From Methylotenera_A sp963701715 (GTDB lineage: Bacteria; Pseudomonadota; Gammaproteobacteria; Burkholderiales; Methylophilaceae), in contig CAVPAX010000005.1 in assembly GCA_963701715.1 (NCBI GenBank), positions 1-64,000 on the forward strand: a DNA stretch of 64,000 nucleotides. The letters run 5' to 3'. Within the stretch, counting starts at the first letter, position 1. Each line of letters starts with the position of its first letter. The translations under genes and the position numbers were made by a program. Below the pieces are notes generated by a model. The model made no database searches. It was not told the DNA's origin and saw nothing but the letters and a program-made list of their open reading frames with translations. Of this stretch, positions 34,612 to 43,455 are shown piece by piece.

Positions 34612-34912
34612 AGCAGTCCCTTGGACGGTTGTTATTTATTTAGTAAAATTGCCAAATAGTACCTATATTATTGGGCAGTTGTCAAATAAAATAGAAATGC
34701 CTGACCGCACGCTGCAAGAATTTTAATAAGGCAGCGGGTAAAACGTGAAAAGGCAGACGGCCGCCTGAGAAGCGCTCTATGATTAACCGGCTCGGGAAAT
34801 GAGGAAATGAGCGGCAGCAGCTGTTACGCTCATGCGTGTAAATGAAAATAAATTGCCGATGAAATTATTTGTAATATGCAGAAACAGGAATGCTCTCAAT
34901 TCCTGAAAAAAA

Positions 34913-34941
34913 TTGACAAGGATAGTATTTGCAAGTATAAA
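34913..34941 (+). promoter_or_regulatory. strong sigma-70-type promoter for purM
   Basis: TTGACA (34913-34918) and TATAAA (34936-34941) are separated by exactly 17 bases in an AT-rich region. They predict a leader of about 110 nt before the purM ATG at 35058. The rest of the gap 34612-34912 shows no gene. Confidence 0.7.
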
Positions 34942-35057
34942 ATATAACTGTTTAATTATTAAAAATGCTGAATATGAAAGGTTGTTAATACCTCCCGGAG
35001 CAGCCGGTGAGCTGACCGCGTTAGGTAACCCGATCAGCGTATAGGGCACTGAAAATA

Positions 35058-36101
35058 ATGGTAAAAAAAACAAGCTACAAGGATTCAGGTGTTGATATTG
35101 ATGCGGGAAATGAGTTTGCGCGCTCGGTAAAGGCCCTGGTCAAGCCGACATTCCGGCCTGAGGTTATTTCCGAGATCGGCGGATTTGCCGGCCTGTTCTC
35201 TCTCAATACAGAAAAATACCGCGCTCCGGTGCTGGTTTCATCAACGGACGGCGTGGGGACAAAGCTGCGCATCGCCACCATGATGAACAAGCATGACACC
35301 GTGGGTATAGACCTTGTTGCCATGTGTGTCAATGATATAGTCGTGCAGGGTGCTGAGCCCCTGTTCCTGCTTGATTATATTGCCACCGGGAAAATCGAGC
35401 AGGGCGTACTGCTTGATGTCATCAAGGGCATTGTCAGGGGATGCAAGGAGTCCGGCTGCGCGCTCATCGGCGGTGAGACCGCTGAAATGCCGTCATTCTA
35501 TAAAGAAGGAGAATATGACCTGGCCGGTTTTGTGGTGGGCGTGGCTGATCGTGGCAATATTATCGATGGCTCCACGATTGCCGTGGGCGACAGGCTCATC
35601 GGCATAAGCTCAAGCGGCCTGCACAGCAATGGTTTTTCACTGGTGCGAAAAATACTGTTTGAAAAACACCGCATGAAGATTGACGATTATATAAAAGATT
35701 TGAAAAAGACCCTGGGAGAGGAGCTCATCACGCCCACCAGGATTTATGCTAAAACCATCAGCAATGTATTGCGGGATTTCACGATCCACGGCATGTCCCA
35801 CATTACCGGCGGCGGGCTCATAGACAACATCGAACGTATTCTGCCCCCGGGCTGCACGGCGCAGCTTAAAACCGGGAGCTGGGAGGTTCCGCCCATCTTC
35901 TCCCTGCTGCAGGAGCAGGGCGGGCTGGACCAGGACGAAATGCTCAGGACCTTTAACAACGGTATCGGCATGGTGTTGCTCGTTGCCGAAAAGGACGCGG
36001 ATGATATTATGCTGCGGTTAAAAGGCCTCAAGGAAAAGGCGAATGTCATCGGTGAGATTGTTGAGCAGACAGGCACAGCAGGCAGGATTGAATTTATTTA
36101 G
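35058..36101 (+). CDS. purM: phosphoribosylformylglycinamidine cyclo-ligase
   Basis: The 347-residue protein has the AIR synthetase motifs SSTDGVGTKLRIA (about 55-67), GIDLVAMCVNDIV, GGETAEMP, GISSSGLHSNGFSLVR and the C-terminal MSHITGGGLIDNIERILP. It closes the imidazole ring in purine synthesis with ATP. It is a single gene with its own promoter; purN or purD are not adjacent. Its TAG stop shares its last base with the first base of a MITE-like repeat (36101). Confidence 0.95.
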   Translation: MVKKTSYKDSGVDIDAGNEFARSVKALVKPTFRPEVISEIGGFAGLFSLNTEKYRAPVLVSSTDGVGTKLRIATMMNKHDTVGIDLVAMCVNDIVVQGAEPLFLLDYIATGKIEQGVLLDVIKGIVRGCKESGCALIGGETAEMPSFYKEGEYDLAGFVVGVADRGNIIDGSTIAVGDRLIGISSSGLHSNGFSLVRKILFEKHRMKIDDYIKDLKKTLGEELITPTRIYAKTISNVLRDFTIHGMSHITGGGLIDNIERILPPGCTAQLKTGSWEVPPIFSLLQEQGGLDQDEMLRTFNNGIGMVLLVAEKDADDIMLRLKGLKEKANVIGEIVEQTGTAGRIEFI

Positions 36102-36252
36102 CAGGCTGTTGAAAAACACCCGTCTGCTTTGTTGCGCTCATCCTTCGTCATTGCGACGTACGGAAAAGTACGCCTCATTCCTCAGAATTTCGCGCGCCGT
36201 GCATCCGGATGTTTTTGACCAGCCCGGGAGAAAACTATTTTTTCAACAACCG
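36101..36252 (+). mobile_element. MITE-like repeat, copy 1 (GCAGGCTGTTGAAAAA ends)
   Basis: The 150-base element begins GCAGGCTGTTGAAAAA and ends TTTTTTCAACAACCGG, i.e. with terminal inverted repeats. Inside is the CGTCATTGCGACGTACGG segment with an inner CGTAC/GTACG hairpin. No reading frame is present. A copy in the same orientation, with roughly 85 percent match by eye, lies at 49895-50040. It abuts the purM stop. Confidence 0.75.
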
Positions 36253-36390
36253 GTAGTGCTTTGATTCGCAAATACCGTGACGCAGGTGATCTAAATAAAA
36301 GCTTTGCCATGCTCACGCAGCCCTTCTATAAACTATCAGCCCTCTTTATTGCTGCCGGGTTGCGATACTCCCGGCTGCTTAAAAATGTTT

Positions 36391-37062
36391 TTATTCTTTC
36401 ACAATACCCACCACGGTTTCTCCGGCTGTAACCGCATCCCCCTTTTTCACCGTTATTTCCGTTGACAGCGGGCAGTAGATTTCCGCGCGTGAGCCGAAGC
36501 GGATCATGCCGATACGCTCTCCGCGCCGGACCTCGTCCGGTGCTTTTTTGTAGAGCACAATCCTGCGCGCGATAAGACCGGCAATGAGCTTGACGGCAAC
36601 AGCGCGGGAAGAATCCGGCCCCTGTATCCCGATGAAAATGCTTTCATTGTCAAGTGAGGCTTTTTCCTTGAATGCGGAGATGAATTTCCCCGGATTGTAG
36701 TGCACAAAATCTATCGTTCCCTGCATGGGCGCGCGATTCACATGCACGCTGAAAACTGACATGAAAATGCTCACCCGTTTGACCGGAGCCTTGAGATAGA
36801 GCGGCTCCTGCACCTCCCTGATATCAATCACCGTACCGTCGGCAGGGGAAAGCAGCGAGCGGCTGTCAGCGGCAGATATGCGCTCCGGGTCGCGGAAAAA
36901 CCAGGTACAGAACAGGGCAAACACCAGAGACACTATGGCAACCGCCCGTGCAACGGTCAGCAGGGCAGGCGGCAGGGCATATGAGAGCCCATAGAGTGCG
37001 AGCGCCAAAACCACTGCGCCGGCGATAAACGGATACCCTTCACGGGCTATAATAGAAGGCAT
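36391..37062 (-). CDS. psd: phosphatidylserine decarboxylase (short form)
   Basis: The 223-residue protein has two N-terminal membrane helices and then the decarboxylase domain with FRDPERISA, LSPADGTVIDI, VSIFMSVFSVHVNRAP and the self-cleavage region IRFGSRAEIY. Cleavage between Gly and Ser of the GS pair would create the pyruvoyl cofactor. The enzyme makes phosphatidylethanolamine at the inner membrane. Its presence means that the cell has its own source of ethanolamine phospholipid, of some interest given the EutBC gene at 53.9 kb. The usual neighbour pssA is not in the window; radA is encoded 18 bases upstream. Confidence 0.9.
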   Translation of the reverse strand: MPSIIAREGYPFIAGAVVLALALYGLSYALPPALLTVARAVAIVSLVFALFCTWFFRDPERISAADSRSLLSPADGTVIDIREVQEPLYLKAPVKRVSIFMSVFSVHVNRAPMQGTIDFVHYNPGKFISAFKEKASLDNESIFIGIQGPDSSRAVAVKLIAGLIARRIVLYKKAPDEVRRGERIGMIRFGSRAEIYCPLSTEITVKKGDAVTAGETVVGIVKE

Positions 37063-37080
37063 GATATATCCATCCGGGAG

Positions 37081-38466
37081 TTATTTTCTTTTTACGGGTT
37101 TCTTAAACAGGAGTTCAACCGCGTCCTGAATCGTCTCAATACCCACCATTTCAATATTCTCCTTACTCTGCATATTTTTCAAGTTTTTTTTGGGCACCAG
37201 GCACTGCTTGAAGCCGAGCCGGGAGGCCTCGGTGATGCGCGCCTGCGCCTGGCTTACGGCGCGCACTTCACCGGTCAGGCCGACTTCGCCGCAGGCCACG
37301 ACATGCGGCGGCACGCTCTGGTCAAGCCTGCTGGAAGCAATCGAGATAATGATCCCCAGGTCAACACCAGGCTCGGTGAGGCGGAAGCCTCCGGCGATGT
37401 TGACAAAAATGTCCTGGTTGTAGAGAGGCATGCCCAGCTTTTTTTCCAGCACGGCCACCAGCAGCGAAGCCCGGTTGTAATCAACACCGATGGCTGTGCG
37501 GCGCGGCAGGGCCAGGGTGGTGGGGGCGACCAGCGCCTGGACCTCAACCAGTATGGGCCGGGTGCCTTCAATGCTCGGCACGACAACCGAGCCGGGAGAA
37601 TTCTCCGGGCGCTCTGAAAGAAACAATTCCGACGGGCTCAGGACTTCCGCCAGGCCGGATTCACTCATCTCAAAAACGCCGATCTCATTAGTTGAGCCGA
37701 AGCGGTTTTTTACTGCACGCAGAATGCGGTAGGAATGGCCCCGGTCCCCTTCGAAATAGAGCACGGTATCAACCATGTGCTCAAGCACGCGCGGTCCGGC
37801 AATAGCTCCTTCTTTGGTGACATGCCCGATGAGAAAGGTCGCTATTTCCATGGTTTTAGCCAGAAGAATCAGCTTGCCGGCGCTCTGGCGGATCTGGCTG
37901 ACGCTTCCCGGTGCTGACTCAAGCTCGGAGGTGTACATGGTCTGGATAGAGTCAATGACCAGGATGGCGGGGGAAAGCCGCTGCACTTCCTGCACGATGT
38001 TTTCAAGCGATGTTTCAGCAAGAATATAGAGATTGCCGGGCAGCTGCCCCAGCCGCTGGGCGCGCATGCGGGTCTGGCGCAGGGATTCTTCACCTGAGAC
38101 GTACAGGACTTTCTGCCCCTGGCCGGCCAGATGGATGAGCGCCTGCAGGGCAATGGTTGATTTGCCGATGCCCGGGTCGCCGCCGATCAGCATTACCGAG
38201 CCGCGTACCAGCCCGCCGCCGAGGACTCGGTCAAGCTCATTGATGCCCGTTGAAATGCGGTCCTCGTGATTGACCTGGATCTCACGTATGAGCTGCGGAT
38301 GACTGTCCGGGGATGTCACGCCGGGAATGAGCTGGGAACTGCTTTTGCTCAGCGCGATGTCCTCATAAAAGGTGTTCCACTGATCGCAATCCGGGCATTT
38401 GCCCAGCCATTTCGGCGCCTGATAGCCGCAGAAGGAGCAGGTATAAACGGTTTTTTGTTTTGACAT
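37081..38466 (-). CDS. radA: DNA repair protein RadA
   Basis: The 461-residue protein has the N-terminal zinc finger CSFCGYQAPKWLGKCPDC, the RecA-like core with Walker A GGDPGIGKST (about 92-101) and the RadA-specific KNRFGSTNEIGVFEM. A C-terminal Lon-protease-like domain contains VNIAGGFRLTEPGVDLGI. RadA helps branch migration in recombination. Length and domain order are normal. It is encoded just upstream of psd on the minus strand. Confidence 0.95.
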   Translation of the reverse strand: MSKQKTVYTCSFCGYQAPKWLGKCPDCDQWNTFYEDIALSKSSSQLIPGVTSPDSHPQLIREIQVNHEDRISTGINELDRVLGGGLVRGSVMLIGGDPGIGKSTIALQALIHLAGQGQKVLYVSGEESLRQTRMRAQRLGQLPGNLYILAETSLENIVQEVQRLSPAILVIDSIQTMYTSELESAPGSVSQIRQSAGKLILLAKTMEIATFLIGHVTKEGAIAGPRVLEHMVDTVLYFEGDRGHSYRILRAVKNRFGSTNEIGVFEMSESGLAEVLSPSELFLSERPENSPGSVVVPSIEGTRPILVEVQALVAPTTLALPRRTAIGVDYNRASLLVAVLEKKLGMPLYNQDIFVNIAGGFRLTEPGVDLGIIISIASSRLDQSVPPHVVACGEVGLTGEVRAVSQAQARITEASRLGFKQCLVPKKNLKNMQSKENIEMVGIETIQDAVELLFKKPVKRK

Positions 38467-38585
38467 ATATATATAAAGAGAAGAGGGAAAACAGATACGA
38501 TACCGCAGCCCAGAGTTACCGGATAAAAAAGTCAGCGGTCAGGAACGCTTATTCTGCAATTTGTCATTTCGGGCCTTGCATCTAA

Positions 38586-39086
38586 TTATCCGTTGTTATT
38601 GGTAACCTTTTTTCTCCCCGCGCTGTAGGTAATAAACAGCAGGGTGGTTATGAGCAGCGGTAAATTTTCCAGAAACCCTACCTGCAGGAAATAGTAATTT
38701 ATAGTTGTAACCACTATCAGCACAACGCTCAGAGACAGAATCAGATGATTCTCAAAAATTGTTATAGAAGCATCACCGGCTGATTGCGGTTTGGGTCCCT
38801 TTCGTGTCGAATACTCTTTCAGGGACATATTACGGAATTCATTCAGCTTTTGTCTTTCAAATGTGCCCAGCCATAAAACACCGCACCAGAAAAGGAACTG
38901 ACTTATAATTTTCAGTATATTGTCAGCGGTCTGGCTGTTAATGGATATGGTCAGGAGAAAAAAGATAATACTCAATCCGATAAACATGAAACTTCTCAAT
39001 TGCGTGGCCCAGAATATCCGCACGCAAATTATAACCATCCATAGTGCAAGAACCGTTAAAACTATTTGATCCAGATTTTTAGGCAT
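38586..39086 (-). CDS. four-helix membrane protein of unknown function
   Basis: ATG 39086 is chosen because GAAAGGA lies at proper spacing; the frame is open further to 39194. The 166-residue product has two N-terminal hydrophobic pairs (about residues 8-52 and 62-80) and two more helices after residue 110, joined by a basic loop KEYSTRKGPKPQSAGD. No family is recognised. It is encoded 120 bases upstream of radA on the same strand. Confidence 0.5.
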   Translation of the reverse strand: MPKNLDQIVLTVLALWMVIICVRIFWATQLRSFMFIGLSIIFFLLTISINSQTADNILKIISQFLFWCGVLWLGTFERQKLNEFRNMSLKEYSTRKGPKPQSAGDASITIFENHLILSLSVVLIVVTTINYYFLQVGFLENLPLLITTLLFITYSAGRKKVTNNNG

Positions 39087-39326
39087 AAAAATCCTTTCAC
39101 CTGCAGTCATGGACTTGCAGGAACTGGCCATTGTGCCATGGCAGTACACGAATACCATGCAATTAGCATATTTTTGTCTATCTGCAAACAACACTTTCAG
39201 GTTTCATGAAGATGGTAAAAAGAAATATTTCCGGCAAACAATAAAAGCTTTGTGCTGAGACCGGGCTGAAAAAACTGATCAAGATGGTTGCAGCCGCTTT
39301 TTTAATGAAACGATCATAAATAAACA

Positions 39327-39352
39327 GCCGGGAAGCAGCCACTCTTCCCGGC
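39327..39352 (-). terminator. intrinsic terminator (minus strand)
   Basis: GCCGGGAAG pairs perfectly with CTTCCCGGC around eight bases. On the minus strand it is followed by the T-rich TGTTTATTTA. It lies in the 407-base gap 39087-39493, downstream of the small membrane-protein gene, and the rest of the gap shows no gene. Confidence 0.6.
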
Positions 39353-39493
39353 CTTTAACAGAAAACAAGGATCAGACGCAATACGCATCAACACCACCCG
39401 CAAAACACAAGCGCATTTTTATGGAACTTAAGCATTCATTGAATACCATCCTGATTCGGGTGCAGAATGCAGAATAACAGCGCGCAAACCCCC

Positions 39494-39718
39494 TCACTGC
39501 CGCTTCATTCCTTCATAAACATCCATACCGTATTTAATGCCCCAGTAGATTCCCCAGGTAATGCCGCACACGATTCCGCTGAAAAGAAACAAGAGCGCCC
39601 ATTCTTTTGGAGCCGAGTGTTTGAAATCGACTTTGACAAGAATATAAATAAAAAAAATAGCAGGGTTCACAATGGACAGCACCGCCATCACCCTGAACAG
39701 CATATCCCTGAAACTCAT
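39494..39718 (-). CDS. small two-helix membrane protein of unknown function
   Basis: ATG 39718 has GGAG six bases upstream and gives 74 residues with two hydrophobic helices (about 7-27 and 40-62) and a basic end. No family is recognised. The frame extends to 39760 without a better start. The stretch 39719-40115 upstream of it holds two terminators of the neighbouring gene and no other gene. Confidence 0.4.
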   Translation of the reverse strand: MSFRDMLFRVMAVLSIVNPAIFFIYILVKVDFKHSAPKEWALLFLFSGIVCGITWGIYWGIKYGMDVYEGMKRQ

Positions 39719-39965
39719 AAAATCTCCGCAATGCAAATATGGCGTGTGATTATAATTCATTATTATATATAAATTTATCAGAGAAACACATGCAATAAAT
39801 TATCATACAGGTAAATCTGTCAATTGTAATCTTGATTAATTTTGCATGAAGAGGGCGAGGTAAATACGTAGTTATTTAGTTAGACCGGCTATAAAAAAGG
39901 GAATGACGGATAAGTTGAAACCTGGAATTTTATTGAGCAGTCAGCGACCACAACATACTGGTGCG

Positions 39966-39995
39966 AAAAAGGCAGTGTCATTGCTGACACTGCCT
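39966..39995 (-). terminator. intrinsic terminator, distal of a pair
   Basis: AGGCAGTGTCA and TGACACTGCCT form a perfect 11-bp stem with a TTGC loop. A run of A residues on its left gives a minus-strand T tract. Confidence 0.75.
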
Positions 39996-40056
39996 TATAA
40001 CTTACAAGAAGCCGAGTGTCGCACTAATTGTGCTCAATCAGTGACAACATAGGGGT

Positions 40057-40087
40057 AAAAAAAGAGCGGAGCCATTGCTGACACCGC
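40057..40087 (-). terminator. intrinsic terminator, proximal of a pair
   Basis: GCGGAGCCA and TGACACCGC pair imperfectly around the same TTGC loop as the neighbouring terminator, followed on the minus strand by T7. It lies 30 bases after the stop of the gene ending at 40116. The two hairpins look like diverged duplicates. Confidence 0.65.
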
Positions 40088-40115
40088 CGTACTATTTTAT
40101 GCAGCGTCCTGCTTA

Positions 40116-41714
40116 TCAGGGTGCTGTTAATGTGAAGTTCGCATCGCTGCGGTCCCCTGCGTCTGTTCCTATTTCCCGCACCTGCACTTGATAACCGGTC
40201 CCGGCTGTTGCTGTGCCACCCACATAACTTCCTGCCGTCCAGGCATAGGAACTTACTGACGAGGATATGCTGTTCACGATGTTACCCACCTTCACCCCGT
40301 TTTTAAACAGCACAATGCGTAAATTGCCGCTGATGATTTTGTTAACCCAGGTGATATTCTGCGTTGAGCCGATCTGCCAGCTCTCGCCGCCATTGGGAGC
40401 TTTTACGCTGATCTTAACGATAGAGAACGGGGTGTCGTTTGAGTCTTCAAGGGATGAACCGTTATCTGCTATTTTTATGCTGTAGCCGGTGCCCAGCGAA
40501 GCAGTGCCTCCGCTATAGGCTCCAACCGCCCAAGAGTATGATCCTGCGGACGGGTTAATGTTGTCAGCGATAATACCGATGAGGCCCCCATTCTGCAATA
40601 GGATGAGTTTTAAATTTCCCTGGCATCCGCTTGCGTTCCAGGTTATCATTCTCTGCGAGTTTCTATTCCAGCTTTCTCCGCCATTGGGTTTGTTCAAAAC
40701 AAGTGTTGGGTTGCTGGTGGTGGTCGTTGTCGAGGAAACAATAGTTGTTGTGGTGGTGTTGACCTGGCCGGAATCCGGATCCACCATCAGGGAACTCTCG
40801 TCCACAGCCTCAAAATCTGAACCTTTGACCAGTTTTAACTCACCAACCAATGTATCGTCATTCCACCGGGAATCTGGCACTCCGGAGATATACCAATTAC
40901 TCCCATTATCGGCCAGAATCATTCCGTATTTCCTGAGAGCCCGGAGGATGACCTGCACTTCAGGCGAGAAACCTGAAATATCAAAGCTGGCCTTTAGTCG
41001 AAAACGTTGCCCCATGGGCGGGTAATTTGTCGAAGTCAGACTGGAGGCATAATGACGGGCAGGCCATATGAACGCCTTTCGAGTATGTTGGACTGTAAAT
41101 CTTAAGGCATGGGTAACTTCATCCGAGGCCACCTCATCATACCGAACGAGTCCGGGGAGAATAGGGAGACCCGCCGCATCAGCAGAGGTCCATCCGCTCG
41201 GCCTGAGGGCGTTGGAATGAAGATCATAGACCGCCCCTGAACCCGCCTGCCAGCTGCCGTCCTCTTGAGGCCAGGAGTAAAAGGTTTCGTAGAGAATGCA
41301 ATTGTCCTCATCTAACACAAGAATATGCCGGTCGCCGGTAGATGCATCTCCGCCTTCAATGACTGCATCAGGAGGAATCGGGTAAGGACCAGGGTCGCTC
41401 TCATCGTCGTAATCGAAGGTAATGCTCACTTTGGGCTGGGTTCCCGGAACAATGTTGTAAGGAATGCCGATAGGCGCTCCTTCCCAGATGGTGCCAAAAT
41501 CCGGATGGAGGCCGGTGGTTGCCCCGATACTGGTAATGTAGGCCGATGAATTGGAATCAACCGGCAAATGATCGATGGGCGTGTTCCATACATTGTCCGC
41601 CGGGAAAATGGGGCAACCGGCGATGGTCGGCGCCCCCTGGGCCATGGCCCACCCGGTTAAGAAAATGACCGTATACAGTATCACTGCACATAGACACGCA
41701 ATAAAAGATTTCAT
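40116..41714 (-). CDS. secreted protein: unknown N-terminal domain, Thr-rich linker, two tandem Ig-like repeats
   Basis: ATG 41714 has GGAG at good spacing and starts a signal peptide (MKSFIACLCAVILYTVIFLTG...AQG). The 532-residue product has a roughly 300-residue domain containing CPIFPADNVWNTPIDHLP and HALRFTVQHTRKAFIWPARHY. A TTTTTIVSSTTTTTSN linker follows, then two copies of a beta module beginning NGGESWNRNSQRMITW and NGGESWQIGSTQNITW, as in Kre9/KNH-type Ser-Thr-rich adhesion modules. A carbohydrate- or surface-related function is possible but not shown. Tandem terminators follow the gene. The gap 41715-42147 upstream holds only the potD terminator. Confidence 0.6.
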   Translation of the reverse strand: MKSFIACLCAVILYTVIFLTGWAMAQGAPTIAGCPIFPADNVWNTPIDHLPVDSNSSAYITSIGATTGLHPDFGTIWEGAPIGIPYNIVPGTQPKVSITFDYDDESDPGPYPIPPDAVIEGGDASTGDRHILVLDEDNCILYETFYSWPQEDGSWQAGSGAVYDLHSNALRPSGWTSADAAGLPILPGLVRYDEVASDEVTHALRFTVQHTRKAFIWPARHYASSLTSTNYPPMGQRFRLKASFDISGFSPEVQVILRALRKYGMILADNGSNWYISGVPDSRWNDDTLVGELKLVKGSDFEAVDESSLMVDPDSGQVNTTTTTIVSSTTTTTSNPTLVLNKPNGGESWNRNSQRMITWNASGCQGNLKLILLQNGGLIGIIADNINPSAGSYSWAVGAYSGGTASLGTGYSIKIADNGSSLEDSNDTPFSIVKISVKAPNGGESWQIGSTQNITWVNKIISGNLRIVLFKNGVKVGNIVNSISSSVSSYAWTAGSYVGGTATAGTGYQVQVREIGTDAGDRSDANFTLTAP

Positions 41715-42077
41715 GCCACGCTCCTTTTTAAACAAGTTGGGTTGTTGGCTCGATAGAGGGTTTTCTTGCAAATGAAATACCAAGGTACATAACTGATGTT
41801 CGTTAAATTTAGAGATAGGTAAACACAATGATTACAGGGATTTAGAGAAGAATTACCACGTACCAGACAAACAATAATTTGCTTTGAATAAGGGGGTTTT
41901 CAAAAAAATATAACTCCAGATGGGAAAAAGTGACGTGCCAGCACCTGCAGAAGTGATCGGATCAAAATTTAGTACAGTTTTTAGTGGGGGTAACGCGGCT
42001 TAAAATGGGCTAAAAAATGGTGAAAGACAGCTCTTGACGCTTCTGCGAGTGCAGGATTGCGCAGCGGTTTCAAAAGA

Positions 42078-42110
42078 TAAAAACGGGCAGATGATTTACC
42101 ATCTGCCCGT
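42078..42110 (-). terminator. intrinsic terminator after the PotD-like gene
   Basis: ACGGGCAGAT and ATCTGCCCGT pair perfectly around eight bases. A minus-strand T5 tract follows. Confidence 0.8.
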
Positions 42111-42147
42111 ACCTTGCAATACATATTCAGCAAAGCGCGCGTGCGCG

Positions 42148-43251
42148 TTATTTCTTTTCCCGCAGCTTCTTTGCCTCTTCCCACATCTCGCCGAATGCTT
42201 TCTCGGTCTTCTCGCTCATGACCTGCCAGATGGCAACCGTCTTGAAATAATCGTTGTTGCCCACGTTAAACAGGACCTTTTCTTCAGGCGTCACCAGGTC
42301 ACCCACATTGTTGACTACCGGGGACACTCCCTGCTGCTTGACAACCGCGGCCTGGAACGCGGGAGAGAGCTGCAGGTTGATCCACTCCTCACACAGTTTT
42401 TTCTTCATGCCTTTTGCTGCCTGGGTAATGCACCAGTAGTCGATCCAGGCAGAGCCGCCTTCTTTGGCGGTCGCGAGCTTCCAGTGGCCGCCCTTCTGGT
42501 TTGCCTTCACCACCGAAAATCCCCAGGTAGTCGCAAGAGCCAGTTGCGGAAATTCATCAGCATTTGCTTCGCCGTCCCAGAGGCTATTTGCCCCTTTTAC
42601 CAGTTCATTCAGCCGGGGCTGAAGCTTGTTGCGGTCAAGCTTGTCAATGTTAAAAAGATCTGCGTATTTATAGCCCAGCACAAGGGCTGTTATCCAGATA
42701 TTGACCTTATGGAAGTTGTTGTTGATGGTGTACTTGCCGGCATACTGAGGATCCCAGAAAATATTCCAGCTTGTTGGCGCTTCTTTGACCACGTCAGTAT
42801 TGTAAGCCAGCCCGTAGGGGCCGCAGTTGTACGGAAGGCCGTAACGCTTATTCGCGCTGTTTAGCGATTTGTCTGCCTTGAAAAACGGCAGCATGTGTTT
42901 GGCATTGGGAATATTTTTCATGTCAAGGGGAGCCAGCAGTACGCTGCCTTTCTTGAAACAGTCGAAACGGGGTGTCTTGGCCATGTCGGCCGGCGGTGAA
43001 ATCAAGTCTGCGGTGCCATTCTTGGCAGCGTTATAAAAATCCTCCTGGCCTGTGGCGTATGAGGGTTTTATCTCCACGTCCAGTTTATATTTTTCTTTTA
43101 CCATGCTTTTAAACGCCTCGATAACCGCCTTATCGGCATAGCCCTCCCAGCAGGTGATGTTGATGGTTTCAGCTGCCGCCAATAGTGTCCCGGGCAGCCC
43201 GGCGAGAGCGAGCAGCGCAGCTGCCAGCAGTAAGAGAGATAATTTTTTCAT
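42148..43251 (-). CDS. PotD-like extracellular solute-binding protein
   Basis: The 367-residue protein starts with a Sec signal peptide (MKKLSLLLLAAALLALAG) after a perfect AAGGAGG six bases upstream. The mature part reads INITCWEGYADKAVIEAF, as in spermidine/putrescine-binding PotD relatives. Landmarks are YGLPYNCGPYGLAYN, WNIFWDPQYAGKY and SAWIDYWCI. It should capture a cationic or other small solute for an ABC importer, but no permease or ATPase gene adjoins it; a terminator follows directly. It may serve a transporter encoded elsewhere. Confidence 0.75.
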   Translation of the reverse strand: MKKLSLLLLAAALLALAGLPGTLLAAAETINITCWEGYADKAVIEAFKSMVKEKYKLDVEIKPSYATGQEDFYNAAKNGTADLISPPADMAKTPRFDCFKKGSVLLAPLDMKNIPNAKHMLPFFKADKSLNSANKRYGLPYNCGPYGLAYNTDVVKEAPTSWNIFWDPQYAGKYTINNNFHKVNIWITALVLGYKYADLFNIDKLDRNKLQPRLNELVKGANSLWDGEANADEFPQLALATTWGFSVVKANQKGGHWKLATAKEGGSAWIDYWCITQAAKGMKKKLCEEWINLQLSPAFQAAVVKQQGVSPVVNNVGDLVTPEEKVLFNVGNNDYFKTVAIWQVMSEKTEKAFGEMWEEAKKLREKK

Positions 43252-43455
43252 AGGATCCTCCTTGGTTGTTGGTTAATAAATAAAGTATAGCCGATCTTGT
43301 GCCTAAAGCGCACCTTTTTCCCGGTCGACCGCAGAAGAGCATGCCGCCCCTGAAACCTGCAGCCATCCCGTTCCCTCATGGCTCTTGCATCACCCCCTCC
43401 CTCAAAAGTTACCAACCACTGATTTTATTGAATCAGCATACCTGTCCCCGCTGCT

